From NCBI RefSeq assembly GCF_907165205.1, contig NC_058192.1, forward strand, positions 4,464,001-4,528,000: 64,000 bases of DNA, read 5' to 3'. The number at the start of each line of letters is the position of its first letter. Position 1 is the stretch's first letter. This document shows, piece by piece, positions 23,701-34,387 of this stretch. The position numbers and the translations under genes were made by a program. The notes under the pieces are model-generated. The model searched no databases. It worked only from the letters and a program-made list of their open reading frames with translations, and was not told the origin of the DNA. The DNA is from Coccinella septempunctata (Eukaryota; Arthropoda; Insecta; Coleoptera; Coccinellidae).

Positions 23701-25787
23701 GATTTGAGGCGGTATAGAAAATGATTCAACGTACTGGTATTCGTGAACAAAGCACGAAGGATTGATCAGACTCGACGGATTGAAGACAGAAGCGAAGTGG
23801 TCAGAAAACTCCTCTGCAATGTCCTGATGATCTGTAATGACCCTGTTCGTTTTCTTTTCTTTTATTGCCGTGATGGAAACTTTAGCCCCTTTTTTATTTT
23901 TGGCAAACTGCCACAACAGTTTCGGATTGGAACCTATCGAAGACTCAACAGAGTCCAAATATTTTTTGTAGTCAGATTCAATTAGAAATTTTGAACGACT
24001 CCTCAATACTTTGAACTCTTGGTAGTCTAGGATGTTTTTGAATCGTTTCCACTTTCTATGAATCCTCCTTTTCTCTTTTATTACTTTAAAAGTTGAGTAA
24101 CTCAGCCAACTAGGTGAATTCGATGAGTTAAAGGATGATTTAGGTACATACATCTCGATCAATTCAAAAACCTTTCTATAAAATACATCAACACATTGCT
24201 CAGTATTCAGACCCCCAAACCTCTCGTCCCACTCAACCTCATCCAATTTGTTGGAAATAAGCTCGTAGTCGGCTTTCGAATAATTAAATTTTTTCTTAGC
24301 TAGCCTTTCCTTTTGGAAACTGAACACTTTCCGCCCAACATAATCAAATTCTAAAGTATTATGAAACTTGTCCTCATTCACCAAAGGTTCTTTAGAAATT
24401 TTCAATCCTCTAACAGAAAAATCATTGTTCAGAACTAAATCTAATGTATTATGAGAACAATTTTGATAGTGATTGAACTGTGAGAGGCCACAATATGACA
24501 TAGTATCTACGAAATGATTTGTATGAACATCGGTAAAATTAAGAGGGATACAATTACTATTCACATTATCATATTGCCATTCAATAGAAGGCAGATTGAA
24601 ATCACCACAAATTACAAATGAATCATTTGGATGGTCATTGATTATGTCCTCCAATTTAGAACAGAAATTTTGTAAGCTCAAAAAGTCACCTGGTGGGAGA
24701 TACACACAGCATATATGGAACCTGGATGAGTTGCTTGTCACAGTAAGCCATAGATCCTCAGCATCAGATATCCATTCGGACCTCGGAATGGCACACAAAT
24801 GTTTATTAACCGCGATCAAAACTCCTCCTCCGTCACGCTTGGTCGAGCTACTCTCATCACGATCGCGACGAAATACCTCAAAGGCATCGCAAAAAACTTC
24901 ACTATCAGCTATCGCACCGTTGAGCCACGTTTCAGTTAGACAAATAACATCATAATCACAGTTAAGGGAATTTTTGTAAATATTGGCTAGTTTGGATTTC
25001 AAACCGCGCACATTTTGGTACAGAATAGAAATACCCGTCACGATTGAGCGCAATAACCGAAAATTACCAAACTGAACTAAATCATCTTGTCCAAGTCACT
25101 TTCAGTCAGAATTTTTATAACCTTGGATTTATCCTCTTTTCTAGCATAAATAATACCATCTCTAACCCAGGTGAACTTGTAATTGCGTGATTTGGACAAT
25201 TCCTTCGTTTTATTTAATAACATCTTATTGAATCAAACGTATTATATTGTACTATATTGTATTCAAACGATTTTTTCCATTCCAGAGCCCTTCACATGAA
25301 AGAACACCCGGACTACAAATATAGACCGAGGAGAAAACCAAAACCCCAACTGAAGAAAGAAACCAAGTTCGGATTCTCCATAGGCCCCCTCCTATCGCCA
25401 TCCATGGACAACACCAACCTGCAGAGGGCGATGATGCCACCCATATCATCAGCAACAGGTCTACCATCACTGCTACCAACAGAAACAGACGCCTTGAAAC
25501 TTCCACCCTCCCTCTTCCCACCGTTTCCGTACTTCAACCACTTCCGGTACCCGGACGAGAATAAACTGAGGGAATTGGCGCTGTTTTACAGCAACAACCA
25601 TCTGTACTCCCCCGGTTTGGACTGGCCGAACCTCATAAGGAACGTGACAAGCCCAGCCTGCAATTTCTGCCCCCCTAGTTTCCCCCACAGGACCCCCAGT
25701 CCCGAGAACATGAAGCGACCTGTATGTGTGATCATGAAGAACGAGGATTTCAGAAACGAGCAACTTCCGCCGGCTCACGTCATTTGA
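14542..25787 (+). CDS. Sox21b: SoxB2-group HMG-box transcription factor, Sox21b-like (2 coding exons)
   Basis: Coding exons are 14542-14756 and 25286-25787, giving 238 residues. The donor AG|GTGAGT and acceptor TTCCATTCCAG join an Arg codon (AG+A) inside the HMG box. The box covers about residues 14-92, with the signatures HIKRPMNAFMVWSR, NSEISKRLGAEWKLL and, across the splice, AKRLR/ALHMKEHPDYKYRPRRK. SoxB proteins bind ACAAT-type sites in the minor groove and bend DNA; SoxB2 members usually act as repressors in neural and epithelial development. WSRGQRRKMAQ together with RPFIDEAKRLRALHMKEHP points to Sox21b rather than Sox21a, SoxN or Dichaete. ATG 14542 is chosen because an in-frame TAG lies at 14506-14508 and no ATG falls between. 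The C-terminal part is proline-rich and without a recognised domain. The 10.5-kb intron contains a LINE and mariner remnants. Confidence 0.9.
15248..15832 (+). mobile_element. Family A MITE (copy d), in Sox21b intron
   Basis: Forward-oriented copy starting TACAGGCTGGTCTTTGACTC and running to GTGTTTCTTTTGACGACAG, with the far terminal repeat truncated. It is in inverted orientation relative to copy c across Sox exon 1. Confidence 0.85.
18560..18730. promoter_or_regulatory. Candidate intronic regulatory element with inverted SOX-site pair
   Basis: A GC-rich island in the AT-rich Sox21b intron. It contains AACAATG at 18626-18632 and its reverse complement CATTGTT at 18656-18662, with GGCGC (18639-18643) and GCGCC (18650-18654) as an inner inverted pair. 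AACAATG/CATTGTT fits the SOX consensus. Location in a Sox gene suggests possible autoregulation, which is inference. Confidence 0.35.
19897..20345 (+). pseudogene. Mariner transposase 3' fragment in Sox21b intron
   Basis: Homologous to the C-terminal half of the mariner copies at 34.9 and 21.0 kb: SAGNTLASVFWYCHGVISVDFLDKG region, FLQDNAPAHKSHVAMQKIG (second catalytic Asp) and PPYSPDLTTCDYSL (third Asp). The 5' half is missing, and a frame change occurs near 19940 and again at 20277. Beyond about 20345 the match to other copies fades. Confidence 0.8.
21044..21694 (-). pseudogene. Mariner transposase with large internal deletion
   Basis: The minus-strand copy keeps its initiator (MSTEIVKIEKLEYRAIIKS), the DNA-binding part to NISYERVLHI, then jumps at about 21355 straight to KGVFFLQDNSLAHKSHVAM and on to PPHSPDFAPFDYRLFPQLKK, with the C-terminus IRGEYVE and TAA at 21044-21046. 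The central block with the first catalytic Asp is gone. Small frame errors lie near 21563 and at the T-run near 21118. Internal deletion derivatives like this are typical of non-autonomous mariners. Confidence 0.85.
22186..25053 (-). CDS. LINE ORF2: apurinic-type endonuclease and reverse transcriptase, 955 aa
   Basis: The endonuclease domain (about 10-232) shows LYQNVRG, CLTETWLN (catalytic Glu), GGGVLIAV, CVYLPPGD, VICGDFNLPSIEW and a terminal DKFH. The reverse transcriptase (about 480-760) shows ENYRPIS, VYADFSKAFDKIDH (catalytic Asp, ~591), SGVPQGSHLGPLLFNIYVN and FLMYADDLKIF (YADD, ~678). The tail has YVQSVLTFGSVIWNPY and no RNase H. The GVPQGS.LGPLLF form points to the CR1/Jockey group. 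There is no internal stop over 955 codons, unlike every other mobile-element gene in the window. Confidence 0.92.
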   Translation of the reverse strand: MRSIVTGISILYQNVRGLKSKLANIYKNSLNCDYDVICLTETWLNGAIADSEVFCDAFEVFRRDRDESSSTKRDGGGVLIAVNKHLCAIPRSEWISDAEDLWLTVTSNSSRFHICCVYLPPGDFLSLQNFCSKLEDIINDHPNDSFVICGDFNLPSIEWQYDNVNSNCIPLNFTDVHTNHFVDTMSYCGLSQFNHYQNCSHNTLDLVLNNDFSVRGLKISKEPLVNEDKFHNTLEFDYVGRKVFSFQKERLAKKKFNYSKADYELISNKLDEVEWDERFGGLNTEQCVDVFYRKVFELIEMYVPKSSFNSSNSPSWLSYSTFKVIKEKRRIHRKWKRFKNILDYQEFKVLRSRSKFLIESDYKKYLDSVESSIGSNPKLLWQFAKNKKGAKVSITAIKEKKTNRVITDHQDIAEEFSDHFASVFNPSSLINPSCFVHEYQYVESFSIPPQIILKKIKDLPNKPPGPDNLPTCLLKNCASSFVTPLHKLFNKSLREGCFPTIWKTALIVPIHKSGNKQLLENYRPISKLCIIAKIFESIIYDFLYSEVKNIINVEQHGFMRGRSVETNLFLYTDFLLEQINAGLQVDTVYADFSKAFDKIDHTILIRRLDEVGVHGTLLRWITSYINDRRQSVVIGDYCSSYKNLTSGVPQGSHLGPLLFNIYVNNIVDCFRFTKFLMYADDLKIFCAISSLSDSVKLQEDLDRLFKYCQEHSLFLNFSKCRYITFSRNKNIIKTQYKINNNALSAVSVIKDLGIFYDSKLIFDHHINYVSKKAHRMLGFIIRICKNFHQCNSIRALYVAYVQSVLTFGSVIWNPYYNIYINRLENVQNKLIRHINKKFHHNTVNNRGQIMKKLKLLNLADQRMMRDVKFVYKIIKNISDCCELVSVISFNVPSYNTRNKFVFHIPQSFTNYHLNSPLVRCLRSYNSLSALASVDAFSLSPESFSTGLKRFFINHS
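25077..25224 (-). pseudogene. LINE ORF1 3' end (truncated)
   Basis: Minus-strand reading gives LLNKTKELSKSRNYKFTWV, RDGIIYARKEDKS and ILTESDLDKMI followed by TAG (25077-25079), 23 bases before the ORF2 ATG. The YKF.WVRDG.I.ARK pattern is typical of the end of ORF1 in insect LINEs of this type. The rest of ORF1 was lost at insertion. Confidence 0.7.
25286..25787 (+). CDS. Sox21b: Sox21b-like exon 2: end of HMG box and C-terminal region
   Basis: The exon completes the HMG box (ALHMKEHPDYKYRPRRKPK) and then encodes about 145 residues with no recognised domain, rich in Pro, Leu and Phe (LPPSLFPPFPYF), ending RPVCVIMKNED...AHVI before TGA 25785-25787. The acceptor follows a T-rich tract at 25270-25285. 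The 5' end of an antisense LINE lies only about 60 bp upstream, so the branch point and pyrimidine tract sit in a very short stretch of host sequence. Confidence 0.9.
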
Positions 25788-26032
25788 AAACCACTTCCGG
25801 TTCTGCCTGAAAGGTTGAACCTTGGTAGTTGGTTTAGTGATATCGCCAACCTGGCGACCAGTTCTGTCAAAACGTCCTCGGCTACAGTGACGAGTGAATA
25901 TCAAGATAGTTTATCTGAGAGAGATACCAAAAGTCCATAAACTACTTGTTGATAGATTTAAGGATATTTAGAATTTTTCGTGCACATATCAAATTACATG
26001 TACACCTCGAGAATTTGTATTTCGGACTCGTG

Positions 26033-26262
26033 TACGAGGTGTCCCAACAAAAACGTGCATTTACATCACTTCAAAGGGCGTTTCAATTAAATACAAAGAA
26101 CAATACTAAAGTAATTCATGTCCTACTCCTGAGGAAGAAAAACTGTCCAATATAGTTGAGCCTGTAAATTGATAACCAAGGCGCAGTCGAGGCTAGCAAC
26201 CAGGCGAGACAATAGACACACAGGGAGCTGTGGGTGTAATGTTATACTTGGGACACCTTGTA
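26033..26262 (+). mobile_element. Small MITE with GGTGTCCCA ends in Sox21b 3' region
   Basis: Terminal inverted repeats TACGAGGTGTCCCAA and TTGGGACACCTTGTA bound about 230 bp with no coding content and TA at both ends. It is unrelated to family A. Confidence 0.7.
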
Positions 26263-26301
26263 TGATGAACTTGTATATAAGGAACTTCCGGACTAGTCTC
26301 G

Positions 26302-26307
26302 AATAAA
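26302..26307 (+). terminator. Candidate polyadenylation signal of Sox21b
   Basis: AATAAA lies about 515 bp after the Sox stop codon, followed within 30 bp by T/G-rich sequence (TTGTTTTG). It is the first canonical hexamer after 25787. A small MITE (26033-26262) sits in the inferred 3' UTR just before it. Confidence 0.45.
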
Positions 26308-28083
26308 AGATTGTTTTGTACGAAAAGAAGTTTAAAGTTTAACTGAAGTAATGAAGCGGAATAGTGCAATTGTATTTGTTTTCGTTTTATTATACATAAA
26401 ACTTTTTTTGAGTACTCTTAACTGAGGTTGTAATTGTTGATCTGTGTGGTATCCACATTACCCATTTTTTAGGCCAAATGTTTGCAATTGAGGATGTTTT
26501 TCGTTATTATCAAACCATTTCTTTCCACTGATATATGAATGTTGATTTTGATAGATTAGGTTGGAATCATGTTGATTGAATTTTTCACACTTGTACATAT
26601 CTGAAACTGTTATCGAGTGTAGAGGCACAATTTTAGTTGTTCATTATTTATAGTTGATATAAATGTAATTTTTCTGTTTCATGATTATTAAACGATAGAT
26701 AAAATCATTCTTGTCTTACTAACCTTCAAGAGAAAAATCCTGGATGTTGAATGTTTCTCTCAAATACTATAAATTCTACGCAGACAATCAGAAATGATAC
26801 AGACGCAGTCCCCAAATTACTTCCATTGATTTTCAATCTTCCCCTTTCAAGACTTCCATCGGAATCAGAAAAATAATGAGCCGAATGTCTTTCATTGAAG
26901 TCTCAAAATGACTTTATCTTAAACGATCGCGTCAAAACGGTTCTTCTGTCAGCAGAAATGGTTGCTGGAAAATGGCGAACAATAAACAGGAAAAACTCGA
27001 TGAAAGGGTGTAAATGGACGGAAGGTTTCAGATTGTCACGAAAGGGTTGAATTGTTCCATAGGGCTTCATTCAAACAGATAATGAAGATCAGAAGTAAAA
27101 AACTTTTCAAAGTTACAGACATGAAATGCATCGAGCATGTGTTGGCAGAGATGTCTAGGCAACTGCTCTACCTAGAATTGATAATCTGGAGCAGATTTTT
27201 GGTACGTTTCTGGATATTAGGAACGAATAGGTACTGATTAAGATACTTGCTTGAATTTCTTTCTTGTCAAATAAAATACCCTCAAAGTGTAAATTTACTC
27301 GCTGTAGTTACAACGTTGACCAATCATAGTCTTGATCATCTGAATATGAAGTTCGATATCGATTATCGTCCTAAACAACAACAGACACAAGAATCCCATC
27401 CTTCTCTCCCTCCCCAACAGCCTCACCATGTTCATAACCTCCTGGAAATCCATTCAAACACTTTAATCCCATAATTCAGGCTGAACGGTTTCAACTCTAT
27501 ACTTGTTGTAATGGAAAAGCATTTTTAATTTTCGCACAACGGTCTTCCTAGTGGGGTAATAAACCCTCGAGAATCAAAACGGTGGAAAATAAAAACTCGA
27601 GTGTGTTCTGAATGAAGACTGATAATGCATTGGCGAAATGAATTGTGAGCGGCGTGGAGAGCCACAATGGGGGAGACTTTGGCATCAATCAAAACGTAGA
27701 TAGGGATGATGGTTGCAGTGCTTGGAAGATGTTTCAACGTTTGGTCCTCGCTGAGCCTGAGTTTTGGAATGATGACGGGGCCTAAATTTGATCAACGCCA
27801 TTTCTAGGGTACGACTGGTACGAGAGAAAGATAATTTTGTCTACATGTCTGTAAGTTCGAACTCAAAATGATATCGAATAGTAGGGTTGTTCTTCGATGA
27901 AGGATTCGTGGTTTACATAGTAGATTGTAAACTAGCACTGGGCTCGAAAAAAGTGTGTGCTTCCAGAATTCTATCATCCTCTGGCGAATAGTTTTTGAGT
28001 TACAGGATTTTGTTACTTTCCAGTGAAGCTATACCTACTGGAAAGTAAAGAAATTTTTTATAACGATCTGTGTCACCCCTGGA
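26308..28083. other. Intergenic DNA downstream of Sox21b
   Basis: AT-rich; nothing recognisable. The open frame at 27247-27474 has a Gln/Pro/His-rich end (QQQTQ, PPQQPHH) but no domain. Confidence 0.5.
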
Positions 28084-28582
28084 TAAATCTGTGATACTAC
28101 ACAGCTGTGGATCTTTTAAACAGAGTTGTATTCAGCCAAAGTACCCAATTGTTCAAATTTCTCAGATACTTTTTAACTTTTGAACATCAAATTACTCGGA
28201 AACGGCGCACTATACGAGAAAATATAAAGAATACTTTTATTTTACAAAACGTTCAAATATTCATTAGATAGTGTCCAACTTAGTTTCAAGATTTGGGTTC
28301 CTCAAATTTGTGGTTTTATTGTGGTACGTAATTATTATGAGAGTACTAGAAGACGTGGGTGATATCTTTTGTTCGAAAAAGATTAATCAAATAAATGAAA
28401 AACTTTAATCCGAAATTCATTTCATTCGATAAAACCGTTTGTGAGAAAGAACTAAAAATAACATTTTTCATGGTTTTTCAACAGCCTGTATCTTGCATAC
28501 CGAGCCAATTCAGAAAAAAATTGTGAAATAAAAAAGTGTTTCTTTTGACCTCAAGAATCTACTGTTAAAATATTTGTACGAG
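28084..28582 (-). mobile_element. Family A MITE (copy e), truncated
   Basis: Reverse-oriented; carries ACAGCTGTGGATCTTTTAAA, CTCGGAAACGGCGCACTATA and the terminal repeat to TTTGTACGAG, then stops short of the CACCCTGTATA tip. The other terminal repeat is absent. Confidence 0.8.
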
Positions 28583-31162
28583 TATTCTACCATGCATATG
28601 CATAATACTTCCTTAATTAAGATTTCAAATCATTTAAAGACCTTTAATCACTTGTTTAGATAGACGTTTTCGTTCCGAATACTCAAGTTTAATTTTGTCG
28701 AATAATTCTTGTAAAAATGCTGTCTTTTTACTTTCAGATTGTGTTATTCATCGAAAATATCTGTCACTGAACTTTGTAGAGTTTATTTGTCATAGATCGA
28801 ATGTCAGTACGTCATTATTATTTAGTTGAATTTTTTGGATTCTTGATGTATGGATATTCTTTGTGTGATTTTCACGAAATATCTGCTTTCCAGTTGGAAT
28901 TATGACAATTTCTACAAGGTGGTGTCTTATTTTACATTAATCAGCGAAAAGTAGTATACCGTGTTTTCATAGAATTGTTATTAGTCAAATAATTTCATTT
29001 GAAAGCACCGAAATGAGGTATCCTTCAGATAGGAAATTATTTGACAGATACTTATTCACATGGAATAAAATTTATTCGAAGATGAAAGTACTGGGCCTTA
29101 GTCATAAAGGTAACTCAGTTTTTTAGAATAATTATGGATTTTCATTGAGAATCGGCCACATCAATCCAATATACATAGTAATAAAGGACTCCTTTTCTCC
29201 ATTTTTCATCGTTCTACCAACAGCCAAATAAACCATATTCACTCCTGGCCTCTGTGTTCCTAATAATCCCCAGATAAACCAGAGCAGTAGTCTACGTTAA
29301 GGATCTAGACGCTAATGAAAGGAAACGGTGGATTTTTAGTTGACGTACTGAGATGGCGGAGTTAATTAAGCAGTTATGAAACTTGAGCAATTTGTAACAA
29401 TTAAAAACTTTGTGCGCCTTGGCATCCGAAACACAAAGTGTACGAACTTTACATATTCTAATTACAACTTCAGGCGTTGTTGGGAAAATCCATTTAATTA
29501 TCTACTAAATTAACCGCTCATTCCCCTTCTGCGTGTACACCGCAATCCCAGAATTGTTCATTTTGTATCGTTAACCAAGAAAGATAATGACCATATAGAG
29601 CGTTCTCCAGTTTATTTTCCGAAATGTGAGATATACTGAGACGCTTATGAAGAACGGACATAATAGCGCTGATTCAAAACACAGAAATGTTTTGACAAAC
29701 GTTATAACCTCACATTTTCCACCTATACAGTGTGGAACTTGTCGAATTTTCAATACCAACCGAATGAAAGTGAATGTACTGAAGGTATTGGTGGAAGAAT
29801 CAAAGTTGCAAGAGGACTTACTGTCTACTACTAGCGGTTGAGGATTTAATTTTCATTATTTTGGGAGCAAAATCCTCGAGTACAAAAAAAACTATTCATA
29901 GACACAAAAATATTTTAGTCATTATCGAAGAGGCAACTCTTCAAGGGAAAAATCCTTATATTTCGATGAGTTGAAGGCACCTTTTTCAGCTCTGTATGGC
30001 TATTGCAAGTCGATATCGAAGGACACATATTTTATTGTGGTCACTTCGACTCTTTTCTATTAAGATAAACACATACCCTTTCGAATATACGACCGTCTTT
30101 TGGTCAAGAGCAGGAAATACAAGATCGCTATCCTATGACGAAGTATCAAAACTGACTACGAACTGCCCTTTATTTCCGAGTGTATAGCACTTATTCAAGA
30201 TTGGGGATACTTGGCACTTTCACACGCGTTTATAGAAAACCTCATACTGGGGGGTAGAATATATTCAGTGATTTATAGGCGGTTTCCTCCGAACTCCTTG
30301 AATTGATGATATTAGTAGATGTATTCAGAAAAGTATAGAATTATATTGTATAAAGAACTTTAGAATAGTAGTGAATCGCTGAAATTAATGAAAAAATTGA
30401 TACAAGAAGATATTACGTTGTTACAAAATTGCAATTGCTTCAGGTCCAAAGTGCAATATTCAGAATAATCACTTTTTAAATAATTTGCCATCTACAATAC
30501 ATCACTATACGCGTCAGCTCACAAGCCTACTTGAATTCTGATATTGCTAGCAGATTTAACGAGAATTTTATTGCGACTAAAACATCTATGCTCCTGAGGT
30601 TTAATTAGTTCATATTTGTGTACCTGACGAGCATATGGTTTTTATTGAACGCCGAATATTTGGCGAATTTTCAAACCGGCGGCGTTTCATTATCTGCTAG
30701 TACGGAATATGAATGTACGAATGAGGGGTGTATGGTGGTCTAACATATGTTCGATGAGACTTGAGTGGTCGTATAAATGAGAAGGGTAAACAGGAATGAT
30801 TGAATTCGGTGTTTGGCCTCAGCGGGTTAATCGACAGATGACAATATAGTTCTATGGGATTAACACTATCACTATTATTACTTCTTCATTGAAACTTTAT
30901 GGTTTGGCATTACGTTTCAGCGAATTCAATAGCTCAATACTCTATGTAGAGATCAATAAAATAAAATCCACGAAAATAGTAAGCTTATGTCGCAGAATCA
31001 CCATAAAGAAAAATTTAAGTAGGTATTTTTAACGAGTGTTTAACTTCGTCATTAAATAGGATAAAAGGCTATGGAATTTTGAGGGCTAGCAAAAATTACC
31101 AGTATAAGTCAGTGGTTCAATGATAAAAACAAATTTTTGAACGGGATCTGTCAGATCCCTGA
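28583..31162. other. Intergenic DNA without recognised features
   Basis: Low-complexity AT-rich sequence; no exon with credible splice sites, no RNA gene and no mobile-element protein was seen on either strand. Confidence 0.45.
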
Positions 31163-31690
31163 CAGAATGGACGAGTTCAGAACATTTGCCAACCTTGTAA
31201 ATCATAGAAAACACTTTTTCAATTGAAACGTATTTTTTTTTTTAATTATATTTATATAATTATATTTTATATTTCATAATTTTACAATCCTTGGAATGTC
31301 AACGGCTCTCAAATCCAAATGATACAAAAGAAAATTCATATTTAATTTTCAAGGTGAGTTTTGACATTATTCAGGCGTTTTTTTCGTGTTTCGTCCATTA
31401 TATTTATGGTTTCATCCATAGACTACTGATTTATTCATTATTAGACTATGGTTTCATCACAGAAAGCCACAACTACGAAGTGTTCTGTGATGCAACCATA
31501 GTCTAATAATGAATAAATCAGTAGTCTATGGATGAAATCATAAATATATTGCACGAAACATAGACATAGAGACTCTAAGTCTATGGCGCTAAACACGAAA
31601 AAAACCCCTGAATAATGTCAAAACTCACCTCGAAAATTCAATATGAATTTTCTTTGGATTTGGCAAACGTTCCTGAACTCGTCCATTCTG
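31163..31690. repeat. Large foldback palindrome, arms about 200 bp
   Basis: Right arm 31483-31690 is the reverse complement of the left arm 31163-31463 with a few gaps (an extra ~115-bp piece in the left arm, a short insertion in the right). The inner 50 bp on each side (31413-31463 and 31483-31534) are almost perfectly paired around a 19-base loop. The outer arms share CAGAATGGACGAGTTCAG. Probably a foldback MITE; an RNA from it would be a long hairpin. Confidence 0.85.
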
Positions 31691-31904
31691 TGCTGAAGAA
31701 ACATAGAATACATTGCTTGTAATCATAGACTTATTATAAGTCTATGCTTGTAATACAGATATTCTGTGAAGAAAAAACATAAAATAACCTTTTGAAGAGG
31801 AGGCGAAGCACAGAGCTCAGAATTCACCATAGATATCGATGATATCCACCAATTTCAATGTGGCTCGCCCTCAAATTCGTATTCAATCCGGCACAAAGCC
31901 CCAT

Positions 31905-32120
31905 TTTCCGCTAATGAAAAGTTTCGCATCTCCACTTCTGTCTTCACGGCCGAACAATACGCCATGAATATTTAACATTGTACGTTGTTTGGTGAATAGG
32001 CCCGCCAATTCACCGATGTGACATCTCGACGCGTGTTGTGTTCGCCAATCCCACTTTAGATCGCGTGCAAATTCGACCCTTTGTGTACTGATTGAGCTCG
32101 CACGTGACTCGAATTAGGGC
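31905..32120. promoter_or_regulatory. Candidate conserved noncoding block 1
   Basis: GC-richer than its surroundings with CG-containing motifs (CGACGCGTGTTG, AGATCGCGTGCAAATTCG, GCACGTGACTCG), an E-box CACGTG and SOX-type GAACAATAC and ACATTGT. No open frame. Lies about 6 kb downstream of Sox21b. Call rests on composition only. Confidence 0.25.
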
Positions 32121-32682
32121 CACAGGGAAAGAGTACATGAAAGTCTTTCGGGCGACGATCTGCTGGACAGTTTTCACTCCTCCGATATCGGCTCATGAAA
32201 GGGGATGATATAAAAAGGTCAGTTTTGGTTCGTTAATTTTTATTTATGGAAAAACTACAGGACATCCTGTATATGAGGCTTTTGATTCACACCTGACTCA
32301 TTCATATTCATCCTCTTGAAAATCATAACTTTTCAAAATATAGATATTATACAAACATCTACAAATAAACTTCTGAAGTGGCCATTTATAACTCAACTAA
32401 TCACGCTGTATATTGTAGCTCGTTTCAGCAGCGACAATCTGGTAATCACCCATACATTCCATAATAAATCTGCCCGGGGTTACAGCCAAGTGGTAAATAC
32501 TCTTCCACTGTAGCAGCAAATTTTCCTGATTATCTCCTTGATAATGTTTTCCTTATTAAATTTTCCGAGCAGACTTAATGGCTTCATGATAGAGTCGGGC
32601 GTCTTTAATTATTGTGGGAATAATTGAGTTGCATCTCCTAATATTGCGTGGCTTATAATCATCAACGTCGTTTTCTCATATA

Positions 32683-33360
32683 TACAGGGCGAGTCTCTGT
32701 CTCGTACAAATATTTTAACAGTAGATTCTTAAGGGCAGAAGAAACACTTTTTTCCTTTACAATTTTTTTCGATCCGGCCCTGATAAAAAGATAAAGCTAT
32801 TTTAAGTTTTCACCCCTGGAAAAACAGAATTATCCTCAGAAAAACTAGCTAAATCTGTGACACTACACAACTATGGATCTTTTAAACAGAGTTCTATTCA
32901 GCCAAAGTACACAATTTTTTAAATTTCACAGATTTGATATTTTTCAGTTTTTGAACATCAAATTACTCGAAAACGGCGCATTGTACGAGAAAGTATGCGG
33001 AATACTTTTATTTCACAAAACGTTCAAATATTCATTAGATAGGGTCGAACTTAGTTTCAAGAGTTGGGTTCTTCGAATTTTTGGTAGTGGTCGTAATGAG
33101 AGAACTGTAAGACGTTGGTGATATCTTGTGTTCGAAAAAGATTCACCTATTGAATGAAAAACTATATTCCGAAATTCATTTCATTCGATAAGACCATTAT
33201 GAGATAGAACCAAAGATAACATTTTTTTATGGTTTTTCAACACCCTGTATCTTTTGAACCGAGCTGATCCGGAAAAAAAGGTATATGAAAAAAGTGTTTC
33301 TTTTGACCTCAAGAATCTACTGATAAAATATCTGTACGAGTCAAAGAGTCACCCTGTATA
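32683..33360 (-). mobile_element. Family A MITE, complete (copy f)
   Basis: Both ends intact: TACAGGGCGAGTCTCTGTCT at the left and GAGTCACCCTGTATA at the right, 678 bp, with terminal inverted repeats of about 95 bp and TA flanks. Best copy for defining the family. Confidence 0.88.
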
Positions 33361-34387
33361 TACACTAGGATATCCAACACACAAAAAAAGTTCAGTTCAG
33401 GGCTATAAAAATAATTATTATTCGACTATTTCGATACATCTTCACTTGTATCAAGTACAACGAAAAAAAAACGTTATTTCCGTAGAAGCGGATATCTTGA
33501 AAGCACAAAAATATTGTGATTTATTGGTGTAGCATCTCTCTTCTCATGAGAATCGCATCCGAATGAAATAATACCCCGCATCGGTAAATAATGCGAAACG
33601 AATCAAAATGCTTGTTTGCCAGTGAATCCTATGAACGGAATCTAATCCGCACAAACCCATATTTCGGATTCGGGCAAATATTTGCTGTTTGTACTGCTTG
33701 AAAGTAAATTTAAAACCAATTTCTTCACAATGGGGATAAATTAAAACTCAAAATTACTTCCACCTCGGCAACAATCGTCATTCAGCGATACAAAAAATAC
33801 TGATTAAATGAACCTGCTATTGTACCGAACCAGATTTATCAGTTTCATTCAATTAGTTGCCCACTGTTCAAGCAAACTGAAGATGCTTATGCTGAAGGGG
33901 AACTGTATCGCCTAATGACTGGGTTTGTAATTACTGGATGCTTTAGAGACAGCTTCAGCCAGAAAATAATCATTGTTACCACCATGATTAGTTCTGCAGG
34001 AAAATAAGAACTGAAATTATTACTGAATACACAAAACTGAAAAATATTTTCTCTGTAGGCAATATGTGTAAATATCCAAACCCACAAAAAAATTTCTCGG
34101 CACCCAATATCAATTTCATTCGAAAATTTCTCGTCAAATTTTCCTTCATGCAATAAGTGGAACGAAGTTCTTTTTATATCTCCTGAATTTTCTCGGGCAT
34201 TGAAGCTGTAAAGAGGTTCTACACAAGAAGCGGTTTTCAATATCTTCGATATGCCTATTCTCGTTTCATGTTAAACAAACCGAACAGATCGAAAACGGAA
34301 TATCGTCATTCAGGAGCGTTTTGTTGATATGGAAGCCGAACAGTATTCATCTCCACCCAAGGTACAGGCTGATTCTTCCATTCTTCG
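33361..34387. other. Intergenic DNA without recognised features
   Basis: No protein match in any frame. The minus-strand open frame at 33887-34240 (117 codons) has no recognisable motif or splice context. Confidence 0.45.

Larger units (their letters stand above)
22000..25225 (-). mobile_element. 5'-truncated Jockey/CR1-type LINE with intact ORF2, in Sox21b intron
   Basis: Antisense to the Sox gene. From 5' to 3' it has the last ~49 codons of ORF1, a 23-bp gap, complete ORF2, a ~150-bp 3' UTR and a (TAAA)n-type tail (22000-22033, seen as TTTA on the plus strand). Truncation at the 5' end is typical of target-primed reverse transcription. No target-site duplication was evident by eye. The intact ORF2 argues for a recent insertion. 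Confidence 0.88.
14757..25285 (+). other. Sox21b intron 1, about 10.5 kb
   Basis: From start to end it holds a family A MITE copy (15248-15832), unassigned DNA to about 18.3 kb, a GC-rich block with paired SOX-type sites (about 18560-18730), unassigned DNA to 19.9 kb, a plus-strand mariner 3' fragment, a minus-strand deleted mariner, and an antisense LINE (22000-25225). The block at 17180-17290 is also relatively GC-rich with TTTATGAC and TTAATAAAG motifs; it could be regulatory but nothing proves it. No further Sox exon is seen inside. Confidence 0.7.

Noticed and set aside
24596..24955. 119-codon plus-strand open frame within the LINE
   Set aside because: It is the antisense shadow of the intact LINE ORF2 endonuclease domain.
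25473..25904. 143-codon minus-strand open frame
   Set aside because: Overlaps Sox21b exon 2 in antisense and has no recognisable domain.
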